Of a stretch of 21,825 nt of DNA, positions 8,153 to 18,489 are shown piece after piece. The notes below the pieces were generated by a model. It searched no databases. It saw nothing but the letters and a program-made list of their open reading frames with translations, and had not been told where the DNA came from. Each line of letters begins with the position of its first letter. Position 1 is the stretch's first letter. This stretch comes from Priapulus caudatus (taxonomy: Eukaryota; Priapulida; Priapulimorpha; Priapulimorphida; Priapulidae). The translations under genes were made by a program, and so were the position numbers. The stretch covers positions 424,156 to 445,980 of the forward strand of contig NW_014577066.1 in NCBI RefSeq assembly GCF_000485595.1. The letters run 5' to 3'.

Positions 8153-8363
8153 GTGTATCCGGAACTCGCGTGGGAAAAATAATTCCGCTGGCCGCGTCCC
8201 ATGCACAAGCAGAAATGGCAACGCAGACAAACAGCTTCTGATCAAACAACGAGAGGCGACGGCGGATGGCAAGCGACAATCACACGCCGACGGCACGCGC
8301 CACGTGTTTGCCCGCCTGCTGCGCGGGAAACCATTTCCTATATATCTAGACGCTGTTTGTTCG
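8153..8363 (-). repeat. Right arm of about 205-bp inverted repeat
   Basis: Reverse complement of 7784-7990. The outer end TCTAGACGCTG mirrors CAGCGTCTAGA at 7787-7797. Immediately outside, TTTGTTCG on the right and TAAACGAA on the left are not a direct target-site duplication. A CAG/CAA tract starts 14 bases further right. Confidence 0.93.
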
Positions 8364-8377
8364 CACGCGGCCAGAGG

Positions 8378-8562
8378 CAACAGCAGCAGCAGCAGCAACA
8401 ACAGCAACAGCAACATCATCAACAACAACAGCAGCAGCAGCAATAGCAGCAGCAGCAGCAGCAAGGCGCAGGTAGCAGGCAGCAACAGCTTGCAGCAGTA
8501 TGCAACGCAGTACAACAGCAGCAGCAGCAGCAGTACATCAGCAGCAGCAACGCCCCCCCCTA
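8378..8562 (+). repeat. CAG/CAA trinucleotide tract, possible poly-Gln exon relic
   Basis: CAG and CAA codons with two CAT reach a TAG at 8444, then continue as CAG, a mixed stretch (GAGSRQQQLAAVCNAV), six more CAG, then YISSSNAPPYGD in the same phase. The mix of CAG/CAA with CAT and the sensible residues on both sides resemble a poly-Gln coding exon broken by one stop. Alternatively, the phase giving Ser/Asn (8304-8705) stays open for 133 codons, so the phase is ambiguous. No gene family recognised. Confidence 0.45.
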
Positions 8563-9430
8563 CGGTGATATGGCAATCACGCTACAACTGCCCGCACATG
8601 GCTAACCTACGCTCACGCTTACCCGTAGCCCTGACTACTCAGTTCTTCAATATATACCCCAGTCTATACATCGATGCGTTATTTATCGCCTGTAATTCAT
8701 CCTAATTATCGGCTCCTCACGAAGGCAGTGGGAATATAAAGAAAGACTGAGTGCTCACCGGCCGGGTCATGCTGGGAAGACGCAGCTCTCATGGATGGCC
8801 TCTATACTCGTTATTCCCTAGACTAATAATCGGCATCAGTGCACAGAGAGATATGTGTCCCCTCGGCCGTGAGGTTTAAACTTACTTAAAGAAAGAAAAG
8901 GACTTATTCTTCGAGAAAAAAATATTTATCTAGAACAGCTAAATACTACAAATAATAATAAACCTCACTTATCAGTGATAATTTTCAATATTCTACCTGA
9001 ATTATGTCTTAAATTCAAGGACAGCAATATTCCTTTTAGAGCATTATCAGTCGGCGCGATACTTTGAGCAATATAACTATAATATTAATATATTAATATA
9101 TTTTAATATAATTTGATTGGCGCGCAGGACAGTGTATATTGGCTGGTCTGGTCAGTAGGTCAGTCGTTAGGTCGCGCCGTTGCCGCTTCTCTGCTGACCC
9201 CTGCCCTGGACGGGCGGACATGGGCGCTTGCCTGGCGGGTGGTGCACGGTTGAACGTCGCTAAACGTGCGTACGCTCTCGCGTTCACGCCCCGTGGCTGT
9301 GATAGCGATCGCGTCCGGAAGTTGTCGATGGCGCAGTGAAAGATGCCTTGATTAAGTGCGGCTGACTGGATTGTGGCAAACATGATTGCGCATTTTCACT
9401 TAGGCTGTCTCCCGCCAGAGCGTGCTACGT
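8563..9430. other. Unique DNA, AT-rich in the middle, no gene seen
   Basis: Mixed sequence with an AT-rich island at about 8925-9120 (repeated ATTAATATATT near 9083-9108). Frames at 9093-9383 (reverse) and 9139-9339 have no recognisable motif. Confidence 0.5.
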
Positions 9431-9532
9431 GCGTGCGGTGCTGCGTGCCGTGCTGCGTGCGTGCGTGCGTGCGTGCGTGTGGCGTGCGTGCGTGGCGTGC
9501 GTGCGTACGGTGTGTGTGTACGTGGGCCCGCG
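9431..9532 (+). repeat. (GCGT)n / GTGCGTGG microsatellite
   Basis: GCGT repeats with GGCGTGCGTGCGT variants and a GTGTGTGT end. Simple sequence. Confidence 0.85.
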
Positions 9533-9892
9533 GCAGGCAGCTGAATAGTACGTCATCATACAGTTACATTTAACTCTCAGCGACTGTCCACGGACCGACC
9601 GAAACCGTCATGTTTTTTTTTACGCGTACCCACGATGAAGATGAAAAAGATGACATGGCTTAGATGTCGTGATGAGATTCTACGTGTGCGAAGTCATGCT
9701 ACGAAGTCATGCGACGTCATGCCATGCGAATCAACGTTAGAAGTAACGACGAGAAAGCGTTATAGACATCCGGCCTTGGTGATTAAAGGCTTGCTTGGAG
9801 ATTTAGGTTGAAAGCCAAATGTAAATCATGCCGGAGCTTCGGTTATTTCATAAGCAATGCGAATTTTCGAGTAAACGTCATCTGACTTCAAG
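9533..9892. other. Unique DNA with a small GAAGTCATG repeat
   Basis: At 9690-9726 the motif CGAAGTCATGC occurs twice at a 15-bp distance and once more as CGACGTCATGC. No gene seen. It abuts the left end of module B copy 2. Confidence 0.5.
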
Positions 9893-10485
9893 AATTACTG
9901 GCTGCTGGCTACTGCTGTTGCTTGCTGCTGTTTATCTGGCTGCTATTTACGTGCTGTTACTGCTGCTACTTGCTGATATTGCTGCTGCGTGTTACTGGGC
10001 GGTGCTGCTTGCACCTGCTACTGCTGTTGGGGCTGCTGCCATTACTTTGCTGCTGCTGGCTGTTACTGCTGCTATCCTCGGTGCTGTTAGCTGCTGGGCC
10101 TACTGCGATATTGCTGCTGCTGTTACTGGCGGTTACTGGCTGCTACTGCTACTGGCTGTTGTCTGCCAATTACTGCTGCTGCTGCTACTGCGCTGTTTTA
10201 CTGGGGCTGCTATTACTGGTGCTGTTCCGCGGTACTGCTGCTACTGCTAGCTGCTGTTTGGCGGCTGGCTGCCGATTACTGCTGCTGCTGCTAGCTGCGG
10301 CCTGTTTGTTAGCTGCTGCTATTACTGTGGCTGTGACTGCGGTTGCTGTGGCTGTTGCTGCACGACGAACGACGACAGATTGCCTACTGCTGGCTGCGCA
10401 GTTGGCTGGCGTGGCGTAGTGATGTTGCTGCTGCTGCTGGTAATAGTTAATGCTGCTACTGCTGCTTCCATTTACTACTGTCTAA
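9893..10485 (+). repeat. GCT/ACT triplet array in module B copy 2
   Basis: Counterpart of 1317-1690, longer by about 220 bp. Extra G insertions (CTGGCTGC) break the triplet phase, yet two frames stay open as Leu/Ala-rich for 140 and 165 codons. Higher-order units are harder to see because of the indels. Confidence 0.8.
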
Positions 10486-11629
10486 GGCGGCGTTTAGTGG
10501 GCGCAAAGTAACCATTGCGAGAAGTTTTCCAGTGTTTTTCGCCACTTCTCACGACACCATACCGTATATTGCTTGAGTAAGCAGCAATTGTCTAGAGTAA
10601 CAATAAAATGCTTTAGAACCTTCGTATTCACCGAAAAGCTGCAGTTTGCGACTAATAGTTTTTGTAAACATCCGTCTTTCCTGTCATCTTAAATAACCAG
10701 GACGTATGGATTAGCTTGTGGCGCTATCCGCTTATCTGGCCATTACTAGTACAGACACGTGCATTGTTTTCACTTGCATCAGCCGACACAAATAGGCAAG
10801 TTTACCATTCTGCATTAGGGCATTATCGGCATACGATAAAATTTATTGGGCTGTTACGATGTGGTCAAATGCCATTTTTCTATGGCTATAAGCTGCATAA
10901 AATCTAGTATTTTTAATGTTGGATGTAATCAGTGATATTTCCGCTGTCAGGTGAGACTATATTCAGCTTTTTTCGTTTCTCTGAGGGCAAAATTGCTCGG
11001 CATAACCGTTTTTAATCGGGGAGGCGGGCGCGCGTCGCGTGACACAATTATAATTATCGGCACGTGACACGCTATGGTGGGACGATGTTACTGTTTATGA
11101 GTTAGCGAGCTAGCGTTGATTGATGTCGTGTAAGCTAGTATACAAGCAATTTGTCGCCGCTGATGCATTCACACGTTGTAAGGCGGCGGCGAGCGTGCGG
11201 CACACGCATTGATGGATAATTGTCACACAGTGTGCGTGCGTGCCGTGTGGTTTGGGAGCATGTGTTATTGGCGCGTGTGTGCGTGCGCTTTGGTACGTGT
11301 GTGCGCTGATCGATGCCATTACTGCTGTGCTCGGTGCTATGATTGCGTGCGTGCATGCGGTCGTGGCGTGGCGTGCGTGCGTGCGTGGCGTGCGTGGCGT
11401 GGCGTGCGTGCATGGGTAAGTGCGTGTGATCAGGTTGTTAGAGAGGACATCGTCGGCGCGGTCTCTGTTGTTGGTTGCTGCTGGCTGCAGTTGTTAGAGA
11501 GACGCGCGATCCGAGTCTGCTGAGATAGATCATCAGTTACATGGCGAGCGCGAGGGCCTCAGGTCAGGCCGAAACGGACGTTACCTCAATGCAATCATCA
11601 GTGCACACTCGCCGCGCAATATTACTACC

Positions 11630-11900
11630 TACCGAGAGAGACGAGAGCAGAGAGAGAGAGAGCGAGAGAGAGAGAGAGAGAGAGAGAGACAACACACACA
11701 CGCACACATACCCCACAGCACACACACGCACACGCACGCACGCTACAGCAGCATACATGCAGCGTACACACGCAATCACATGCCGTACACGCGCGCGACG
11801 CACACGCACGCACGCACCACGACACCGCACGCACGCGGTCAGCAGACATACAGACACATAAACAGCCGTACGTACGCACACACGCACCGCACGCACGTGC
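11630..11900 (+). repeat. (GA)n then (AC)n microsatellite, copy 2
   Basis: Matches 2791-3040 with indels; GA at about 11633-11690 and AC/ACGC after it. Left arm of the copy-2 inverted repeat. Confidence 0.82.
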
Positions 11901-12118
11901 CTCAAACAGCCAACGTAACACATATATATGTGGTGGTCGCCTATCTAACGCGGCCTGCCTATGTTATTTATTACACGTCGCTGCTAGGGCTAAGCTCATA
12001 AGCTTCTCCAATATTCGGAACGGTATAGACTAGTCCATGGAGATGTGGCGTTAAAACATGTTTTAGACAGCACGTTGTGCTAGCTGGTCGTTGCAGCCAA
12101 TGGACTACGCGTGAGCAT

Positions 12119-12292
12119 ATATATATGCGTGCGTGCGTGTGCGTGTGTGTGTGGCGTGTGTGCGCGTGTGTGTATGTGTGACGTTGTGGGTGTGTCTCGC
12201 TCTCAACTCTCCCCCTTCTCCTCTCTCTTTCTCTTCTCTTTCTCGTTCTCTCTTTCTCTCTCTCTCTTGCTCTCTCTCTCTGCTTTCTTCCT
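12119..12292 (+). repeat. (GCGT)n/(GT)n then (CT)n microsatellite, copy 2
   Basis: Matches 3233-3365. GT part at 12125-12195 and CT part to about 12285. Right arm of the copy-2 inverted repeat. Confidence 0.82.
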
Positions 12293-12926
12293 AACGCTGC
12301 GTTGTTCGGACAGATCAGGGCGCTGCGTTCAGAATGGATTTGTCGCTAGACTGCGGCTCTCGTACCCGTATTTTCACGCGCGCATGAAGCGCTACGCGTA
12401 AACTTTCACGGCCCGTTTCATTAGAAATCCAATTAAATGATTGCCGCACCCGCGCCCGCATTTTCAGCGAGACGTCGGTGCGGCGAAATCGCCTGAGTGA
12501 AGTCAGTAGGTCCGAGTAAACACCGCACGATCTGAATCATGCACCTAGCTGATTTGCGGCGTACGGCGGCTTCCAATTACCAAGAGTATATTTGGCGACC
12601 GTGCAAGACTGACGCCACGCGCCTGCGCAGTATCCGCGCCGCATTGCGCGTGCAAAAGACGAAGACCACGTCATATCGTTGGTTTATGAAGCAAGCGTCA
12701 GCACCTATCTTGGGTGAGGTAGCGTGTGCGTGGACTGATCACGACCGAGCGGCATGCGCATCTAAAACGCGCATCGATATGCAAAACTTCGTCGAGTTGG
12801 CCGCGTGCGTCGGCGTGTCGTTGTGTTTGCTGAGGTGAGACAGGAACCCCGTAGCGACGGCGCGAACGTAGCGCAGACGCTGCGCGCGCGAATCTTCCGA
12901 GGCGAATCTCGCAAATGCTGTTGGAT

Positions 12927-13249
12927 ATGACTGTGTCAACCACGCCGCACGCAATATGGCACGAAGAACGAAGCGCCACCCGACGGCGGGCCAGCAGACT
13001 GGCCGGCGCCCCCGGCGTGCCAGCCAGGCGAGCAGGCCGCGACGTCGCACCTAGGCGGCCGAGCAAGCTGGCCGGAGCAGGTGGCGCACACTTGCGTGGC
13101 AGACGATGCTCGCTGGGAGTTTCAGTCGGTCGAGCTTACACAAGGCTGCTGCTGAAGAGCCTCATGCAGGCCGCAAAAGGCAATGCAGGTTTCCCCCACT
13201 CGACCCGCTCGCAGTGCCCGTCTATAGCGACTCTTCTCGTGTGCTGTGA
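12927..13249 (+). pseudogene. Frameshifted counterpart of the 102-codon frame
   Basis: Homologous to 3979-4287, from ATGACTGTGTCAACCACGCC to the stop region CTGTGATCCG. Extra bases change the phase several times: one phase gives MTVSTTPHA, another the Arg/Ala-rich stretch, and a third returns to LLLKSLMQ. The breaks are one-base indels without accompanying substitutions. They may be sequencing errors, in which case this copy would be as intact as the first, or true decay. Confidence 0.45.
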
Positions 13250-13849
13250 TCCGATCGATTCCGGCAAAAGTCGTGTCCGGCCGAAGAACTATTTTTTAGG
13301 TTATTTAGTTGTGTGTTTCTTTGTATTAAAAGTTTTTTCTTGTTAATCGCGTTTATTGCTTATTTATTTATTGGCCGGCAGAACTGCGAGGGAAAACGAT
13401 TTTTGCTACGGGCCGACGGGCCAGCTATACGATGTTGCGATACTGCAAAACGCGAGAACTCGTTTAAGAAGTGGTCCGGTTGATCAAGGGGTCAACTAAG
13501 CATTTTAAGCGTCTGTTAATGCGCTTCCCTCCTGCTGGTAAAACGCAATGTGGTGCTGTTCAGTTACTAGATTTGTGTACTTCTTATATTTTTGCTTGTA
13601 TTACGTTTATAACCAGTATTAACGTTACTGTCAGGGCCTACGTTAGAACTATAGCTGTCGATTGTAAAAGTGTATATATAATAATGCGAGTGATTCGTGC
13701 TTAATTGACTCAGCAAGCCACCAATTATGCAACGCTATATACCAATTAGTGGACGTCCCGCCATTTGCCTATTTATTTTTTATTTTACTTGAGTATCTGT
13801 AAGTGGATACACTTATCACATGACGTCACTGACTGCTTATGCTAGCCCA

Positions 13850-13881
13850 TATATATATGTGTGTGTGTGCGTTTGTGTGTG

Positions 13882-13947
<66 letters not shown>

Positions 13948-13957
13948 TGTGTGTGTG
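13850..13957 (+). repeat. (GT)n microsatellite
   Basis: GT dinucleotides with rare GC or AT interruptions for about 100 bp, preceded by (AT)n at 13849-13858. Confidence 0.92.
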
Positions 13958-14102
13958 ACATGATAGCAAAAAACTGGGCTATTACGGGTCGATACGATTA
14001 TTTTAGAGGTTAAAATTTAAAGATTAGGGTATAGAAAAGAATGTAGACGCCCGGCGAACAATACGTGATGAACTAAAGCACTTAGCTAAGATTTCAATGT
14101 CC
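13958..14102. other. Unique DNA between (GT)n and the 31-bp repeat
   Basis: Short mixed-composition stretch; nothing recognised. Confidence 0.5.
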
Positions 14103-14425
14103 TAGTGTAACGGATTTACGGAATTACTGATCTGAAGGTCGTAGTTTAACGGAATTAAGGATTTCAAGGTCGTAGTGTATAATAATCAAGAATTCAAAGG
14201 TTGCATTGTAACGGAATCAATGGTTCCAGGATCGCACTGTAATGCAATCAATGATTTCAAGGTCGTAGCGTAGCGAACCAAGGCTTCCGTTGTAGTAGCC
14301 GGTAACCGAATAAACGATCGCAATATATCGCAATGTAACAGAATCCGTAATTCCAAGGACGACGTAGCGCGACAGAAACGCACGTAGATTTCAAGGTCCA
14401 CCGCGTGTAATCGAATCGCTGACTA
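14103..14425 (+). repeat. Degenerate 31-bp minisatellite, about 9 units
   Basis: The unit starts TAGTGTAACGGAATCAA and ends GATTTCAAGGTCG. Unit starts at 14142, 14173, 14204, 14235 and 14266 are exactly 31 bp apart. A longer first unit starts at 14103, and irregular units begin near 14297, 14331, 14365 and 14403. Units differ by substitution, unlike the indel pattern of modules A and B, so this array is old or slowly homogenised. Confidence 0.82.
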
Positions 14426-15030
14426 CGCCTCGCGAATTGAGTGAACGCTGGCGCGTCGCGGTCGCATCTTCATGAACGCGGCGAAGATGACAAGATCTGC
14501 GTGCAATCGACACGCGACTACGATCACTAGCATTTTCCTCTCTCTCGCGCGCGCGCGGGAGTCGCAAGCTTCGTCTGCGTCCGTGCTGCGCCCCGCCGTG
14601 TCGGCACCGCTAATAGCGCCACGCCGCGAGAACAAGAGGCTCGTTATCCCCTCCAGATGAAGCCCTGAATTATAGCGGCTGTGAAGCTGAGGAAGCTGCG
14701 GCCGTGTAGCGGTAGACCACCGCTGCGCACGTGCTGCTTCTCTCGGCAATCAGCGGGCGCTTCTGGAAGTCGTGGGCGCGAGGCGGGGATGACTGCTGAT
14801 TCGTGAATTACCGCGAAGAAAGCGCGCGCGTGCATCGCAGCGCTTGTCGCTCGCACGCAAATGCAGTTGCCACGTCCGTCTAATTTCTGAATGAGCGGGA
14901 GCAGATGCGAATTGCTGTTAAGCTGTTTTGCGAGGTTGCGGGAAGAAAAAATCCGTCGATCGAATAGCGGGGCAGGAGTTGTAAGGCGTTTAAGACGTTG
15001 CACTGCATGTGAGTTGACTAGGGCACACAT
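14426..15030. other. CpG-rich unique DNA, no convincing gene
   Basis: Reverse-strand frames at 14423-14749 (108 codons) and 14644-15138 (164 codons) are open but show no recognisable domain, and the latter continues into G-rich simple sequence. A short (GC)n run is at about 14546-14558. Confidence 0.45.
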
Positions 15031-15240
15031 GGATGCAGGGTTGTTGGTGTAGTAGGGGGAGTAGGAGTAGTGCAGTGTGATGGAGGGAGATGGAATAGTG
15101 AGTGGGGTGTCGTGTGTGAAGAGGGAGCGGTGAGACACGATTTTAGGAGAATTGTAGTCAGCGTGATATATTAAATTGTAAAGGGAGCAATAGGATGTGA
15201 TTTTAAAGTAGTTATAGGGATGAGTTGGGGGGGGGGGTTT
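15031..15240 (+). repeat. G-rich tract
   Basis: GTAG, GGAG and GGGG motifs with a run of eleven G at 15227-15237. Strong G over C bias on this strand; no other structure seen. Confidence 0.55.
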
Positions 15241-15957
15241 AATTTAATGAAACTCTCGAAAATTTCGATAAAATTATTAACGTGCCACGATGTAGCCTCG
15301 TATATGTTTATTCATTTTTTACGTTTACTTTCGCCGACCACGTCTGTAAAAAAAAGCTCAACAGCATTCATGCATCTCATATTTACCGCAGACATTTCTG
15401 ATATGTAATTAGGTTTCGTTGTTATCGGCGCGGTGATTGTATTCAAATTATTATGGCTGCGACATTCTAGCGAATGCGCACGCATTTCTGGTTATTGAAA
15501 TTAGTAATTTGCGCAAATTCTCAACGGTGGCGAGTAGCGCTTGCAATGGAAAGAGTAAATGTGGCAGTTGTAGTAGTCGCGGAATCGAATTCGGCCGCCA
15601 TTCGTCCTGATTAACGCTTCGTTGTGCATTCTGACGGGCTGATGCACGCGAGGCCGATATCGCGCACGCATCCGCATCGGCGAGCGGGAATCCCGCTGCT
15701 TGCCCAAGGCCGCTGCCGTAGCCGTTAAGCTGCCACGGCTAGAAAGATCCGTCTCTGACAAGGCGCAACTGGACATAACTATATACTTCTCTAAGCAGAC
15801 ACTCGTGTTTTTATTTGACTATTACATGGCGCGACTAAATACTCGCGCGATTCTGTCTCGATGTATTCCGTCTTTAATCTGCTTTCTGCTTCACGCCATG
15901 CCTATGTCACTTTATAGTCCGTCCACGATACAACATTCCTCGTTCAGTTTAGTCGAC
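15241..15957. other. Unique DNA left of module A copy 2
   Basis: About 700 bp without a recognised gene. A 116-codon frame (15700-16050) runs into the repeat module and has no known motif. Confidence 0.5.
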
Positions 15958-16429
15958 CTCGGCACCTTATTGCCAGCCGGCGCTCCCGCGTCTGCATGGA
16001 ATCTTGTTACCAAGCGGCGCTCGTGCGTCTGTCCGCTTAACGTCGACTGACGTGCGAGAAACCGCGCCGACGTTTGCGCGCAGACGACCGTAAGCGCGGC
16101 AGCAGCATTAATATTAACGACGGCCGCAGCGCGCGCGAGTCGGCGGCTGCCGCAATTGGATTTCGCGTCGTCGTCGACTTCTCGGCGTTCGAAATTATGC
16201 GCAGAATTCGCGGCGGGCCGTTATGTACGTGTATGTTCTCCAGATGGGCGCCTGGGCCCTTCAGCGCATCGTCGAATCCGTAGGGCCCGCGCGGGGTCGG
16301 TCGGTCGGTTGGTCGGCTGCCCGCCTACGTATTGATGCGGTATAGCTTCCCTCATGAATCTGTTTAACGCATTCATGAATAATTGCTGCGCGTTGGTTTG
16401 AACAGTCTTCAGCGCACGCACGTGCTCGT

Positions 16430-16605
16430 GTACGCACGCACGCACGCACGCACGTACCTACGCAGTGACGTACGTATTCACGCAGGGGCGTACGTAGACG
16501 TGGGTATTGGTGCTTGTTGTTGCAGGGGCCCGTACGTGCGTTCGTGCTTGCGTGCGTACAAGCCGTACATGCGTTCGTTCCTGCGTGCCTTCGTAGTTGC
16601 GTGCG
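16430..16605 (+). repeat. (ACGC)n/(ACGT)n and GTGCGT-rich stretch
   Basis: ACGC units (16433-16460) and ACGTACGT motifs, then the opposite phase GTGCGTTCGTGCTTGCGTGCG. It is partly self-complementary, with hairpin potential. Homologues are at about 650-890 and, inverted, at 21400-21600. Confidence 0.65.
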
Positions 16606-16834
16606 CATGTGTGGGTGTGTCATTCAGCGCAGCACACTTATGAAGGTCATTTACAAGCACGCAGTCAGTGCATGTATTTCAGATTTTCTCCAAATAGCCA
16701 CAATTGAGCCCAGGCAATTACTTGATGGCTTACGGCTGCATCAAATTGCACAGTATTGTCGTGGTAGTAATTCGTCATTGGCTACAAATTCTCTACAATG
16801 CGTCGCGCTTGTACGAGCCAACGTCAGCCGCATG

Positions 16835-16882
16835 TACATCTATTCTCTTCTACATCTAGTCTCTTCTACATCTATTCTTATT
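16835..16882 (+). repeat. 16-bp tandem repeat x 3
   Basis: Unit TACATCTATTCTCTTC begins at 16835, 16851 and 16867, the second with one substitution and the third ending TTATTTC. It is present in the other module A copies with indels. Confidence 0.7.
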
Positions 16883-16914
16883 TCTACGCTTACATGCCAT
16901 CGATCTCATTGATG

Positions 16915-17235
16915 TTACGTATACTCGTAATGGATGTTAAGTGCAAACGTAATAGGTATTACGTGTACACGTAATAGATCTTCCGTGTACACGTAATAGA
17001 TCTTCCGTGTACACGTAATAGATCTTCCGTGTACACGTAATAGATCTTCCGTGTACACGTAATAGATCTTCCGTGTACACGTCAGTCATAGATATTACTT
17101 GTGCACGTATATGCATTAAGGTGAAGGATGTTACGTGAACACGCATTAGATGAACATTACGTGATAAAAGTTGCGTGCACACGTAATAAATGTTGCGTGT
17201 ACACGTATATGATGTTACGTAATGGATCTTATGTG
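16915..17235 (+). repeat. 22-bp palindromic minisatellite, about 14 units
   Basis: The unit is TTACGTGTACACGTAA plus TAGATC; its first 16 bases are a perfect palindrome. Unit starts at 16915, 16937 and 16959 are 22 bp apart. From 16963 to 17072, five near-identical units (start changed to TTCC) are 22 bp apart at GTGTACAC 16963, 16985, 17007, 17029 and 17051. Units after 17083 are degenerate. Central units are homogenised and flanking units decayed, as in unequal crossing-over arrays. Copy number differs among the module A copies. Confidence 0.9.
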
Positions 17236-17354
17236 TACATCGCCCGTGAATGTAATGTTATGAGCCTTGTGCGATCACGCGATTCAAAGAGAGACATTTA
17301 AATGTTATTGTCGTCGCGAGTAGGTTTGGGTTCCCGCTCCGTCGCTCCCTCACG

Positions 17355-17355
<1 letters not shown>

Positions 17356-17447
<92 letters not shown>
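17356..17447 (+). repeat. (TC)n microsatellite, inner end of module A copy 2
   Basis: About 92 bp of TC dinucleotides with one TTTC. It is the counterpart of the (GA)n at 20436-20475 in the inverted copy, so it is the inner boundary of the A'/A'' inverted repeat. Confidence 0.9.
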
Positions 17448-17450
<3 letters not shown>

Positions 17451-17454
17451 CTTG

Positions 17455-18294
<840 letters not shown>

Positions 18295-18457
18295 GGAAGC
18301 CATTGTGACAAGGATGTTGTTTCCATGCGGGATACCTTCCTCTTGAGGGAGTTGTGTACGTGCGCGCGTCTATGTGCCTGCGTACGCGCGTGTGTGTACG
18401 GGGAAACCATCGTGATAAGGAAGTTGCTTCTATGCGGGAAGCCATCCTGCTACAGAG
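18295..18457 (+). repeat. Two diverged coding-like repeats around a GCGT-rich spacer
   Basis: Unit 1 (18295-18351) and unit 2 (18402-18457) are 107 bp apart and align without gaps. In forward phase they read GSHCDKDVVSMRDTFLLRE and GNHRDKEVASMREAILLQS. Several changes are synonymous or conservative (D/E, S/N, V/A), but the reverse phase aligns as well. A splice-donor-like GTAAGT is at 18483-18488. No family recognised; it may be a relic of a repeat-containing gene or a minisatellite. Confidence 0.4.
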
Positions 18458-18477
18458 CCGCAACGACAGGCTTCCCG
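18435..18477. repeat. GC-rich 9-bp hairpin
   Basis: CGGGAAGCC (18435-18443) pairs with GGCTTCCCG (18469-18477) across a 25-nt loop. This is an isolated stem-loop with no poly-T after it. Role unknown. Confidence 0.4.
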
Positions 18478-18489
18478 GACACGTAAGTA

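Larger units (their letters stand above)
9893..13779 (+). repeat. Module B, copy 2 (segmental repeat)
   Basis: Direct repeat of 1317-4812 with the same order of sub-blocks. It is about 390 bp longer, partly from an expanded triplet array (9893-10485) and partly from many one-base insertions, often an extra G or C (for example at 12791-12800 and 12889). Substitutions are rare next to indels. It is not preceded by module A, unlike copy 1. The 102-codon frame of copy 1 is frameshifted here. Confidence 0.87.
15958..17447 (+). repeat. Module A, copy 2 (longest and cleanest copy)
   Basis: Direct repeat of 1-1312, extending past it through a long 22-bp minisatellite and a (TC)n tract. The full length pairs with the inverted copy at 20436-21825. 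It has fewer one-base insertions than the other copies. It contains an ACGC/ACGT-rich stretch (16430-16605) and a 16-bp tandem repeat starting TACATCTATTCTCTTC at 16835, 16851 and 16867. No protein-coding frame is shared between copies. Confidence 0.87.

Noticed and set aside
7787-8355. hAT-type target-site duplication around the 205-bp inverted repeat
   Set aside because: The ends read CAG...CTG, but the flanking eight bases (TAAACGAA and TTTGTTCG) are not direct repeats.
14644-15138. 164-codon reverse frame
   Set aside because: It starts in G-rich simple sequence and no motif or codon bias supports it.
16963-17082. CRISPR array (regular 22-bp repeats)
   Set aside because: The repeats are directly adjacent with no spacers, and the context is eukaryotic.
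18435-18477. Bacterial-type terminator
   Set aside because: The stem is GC-rich but no T-run follows, and the DNA is eukaryotic.
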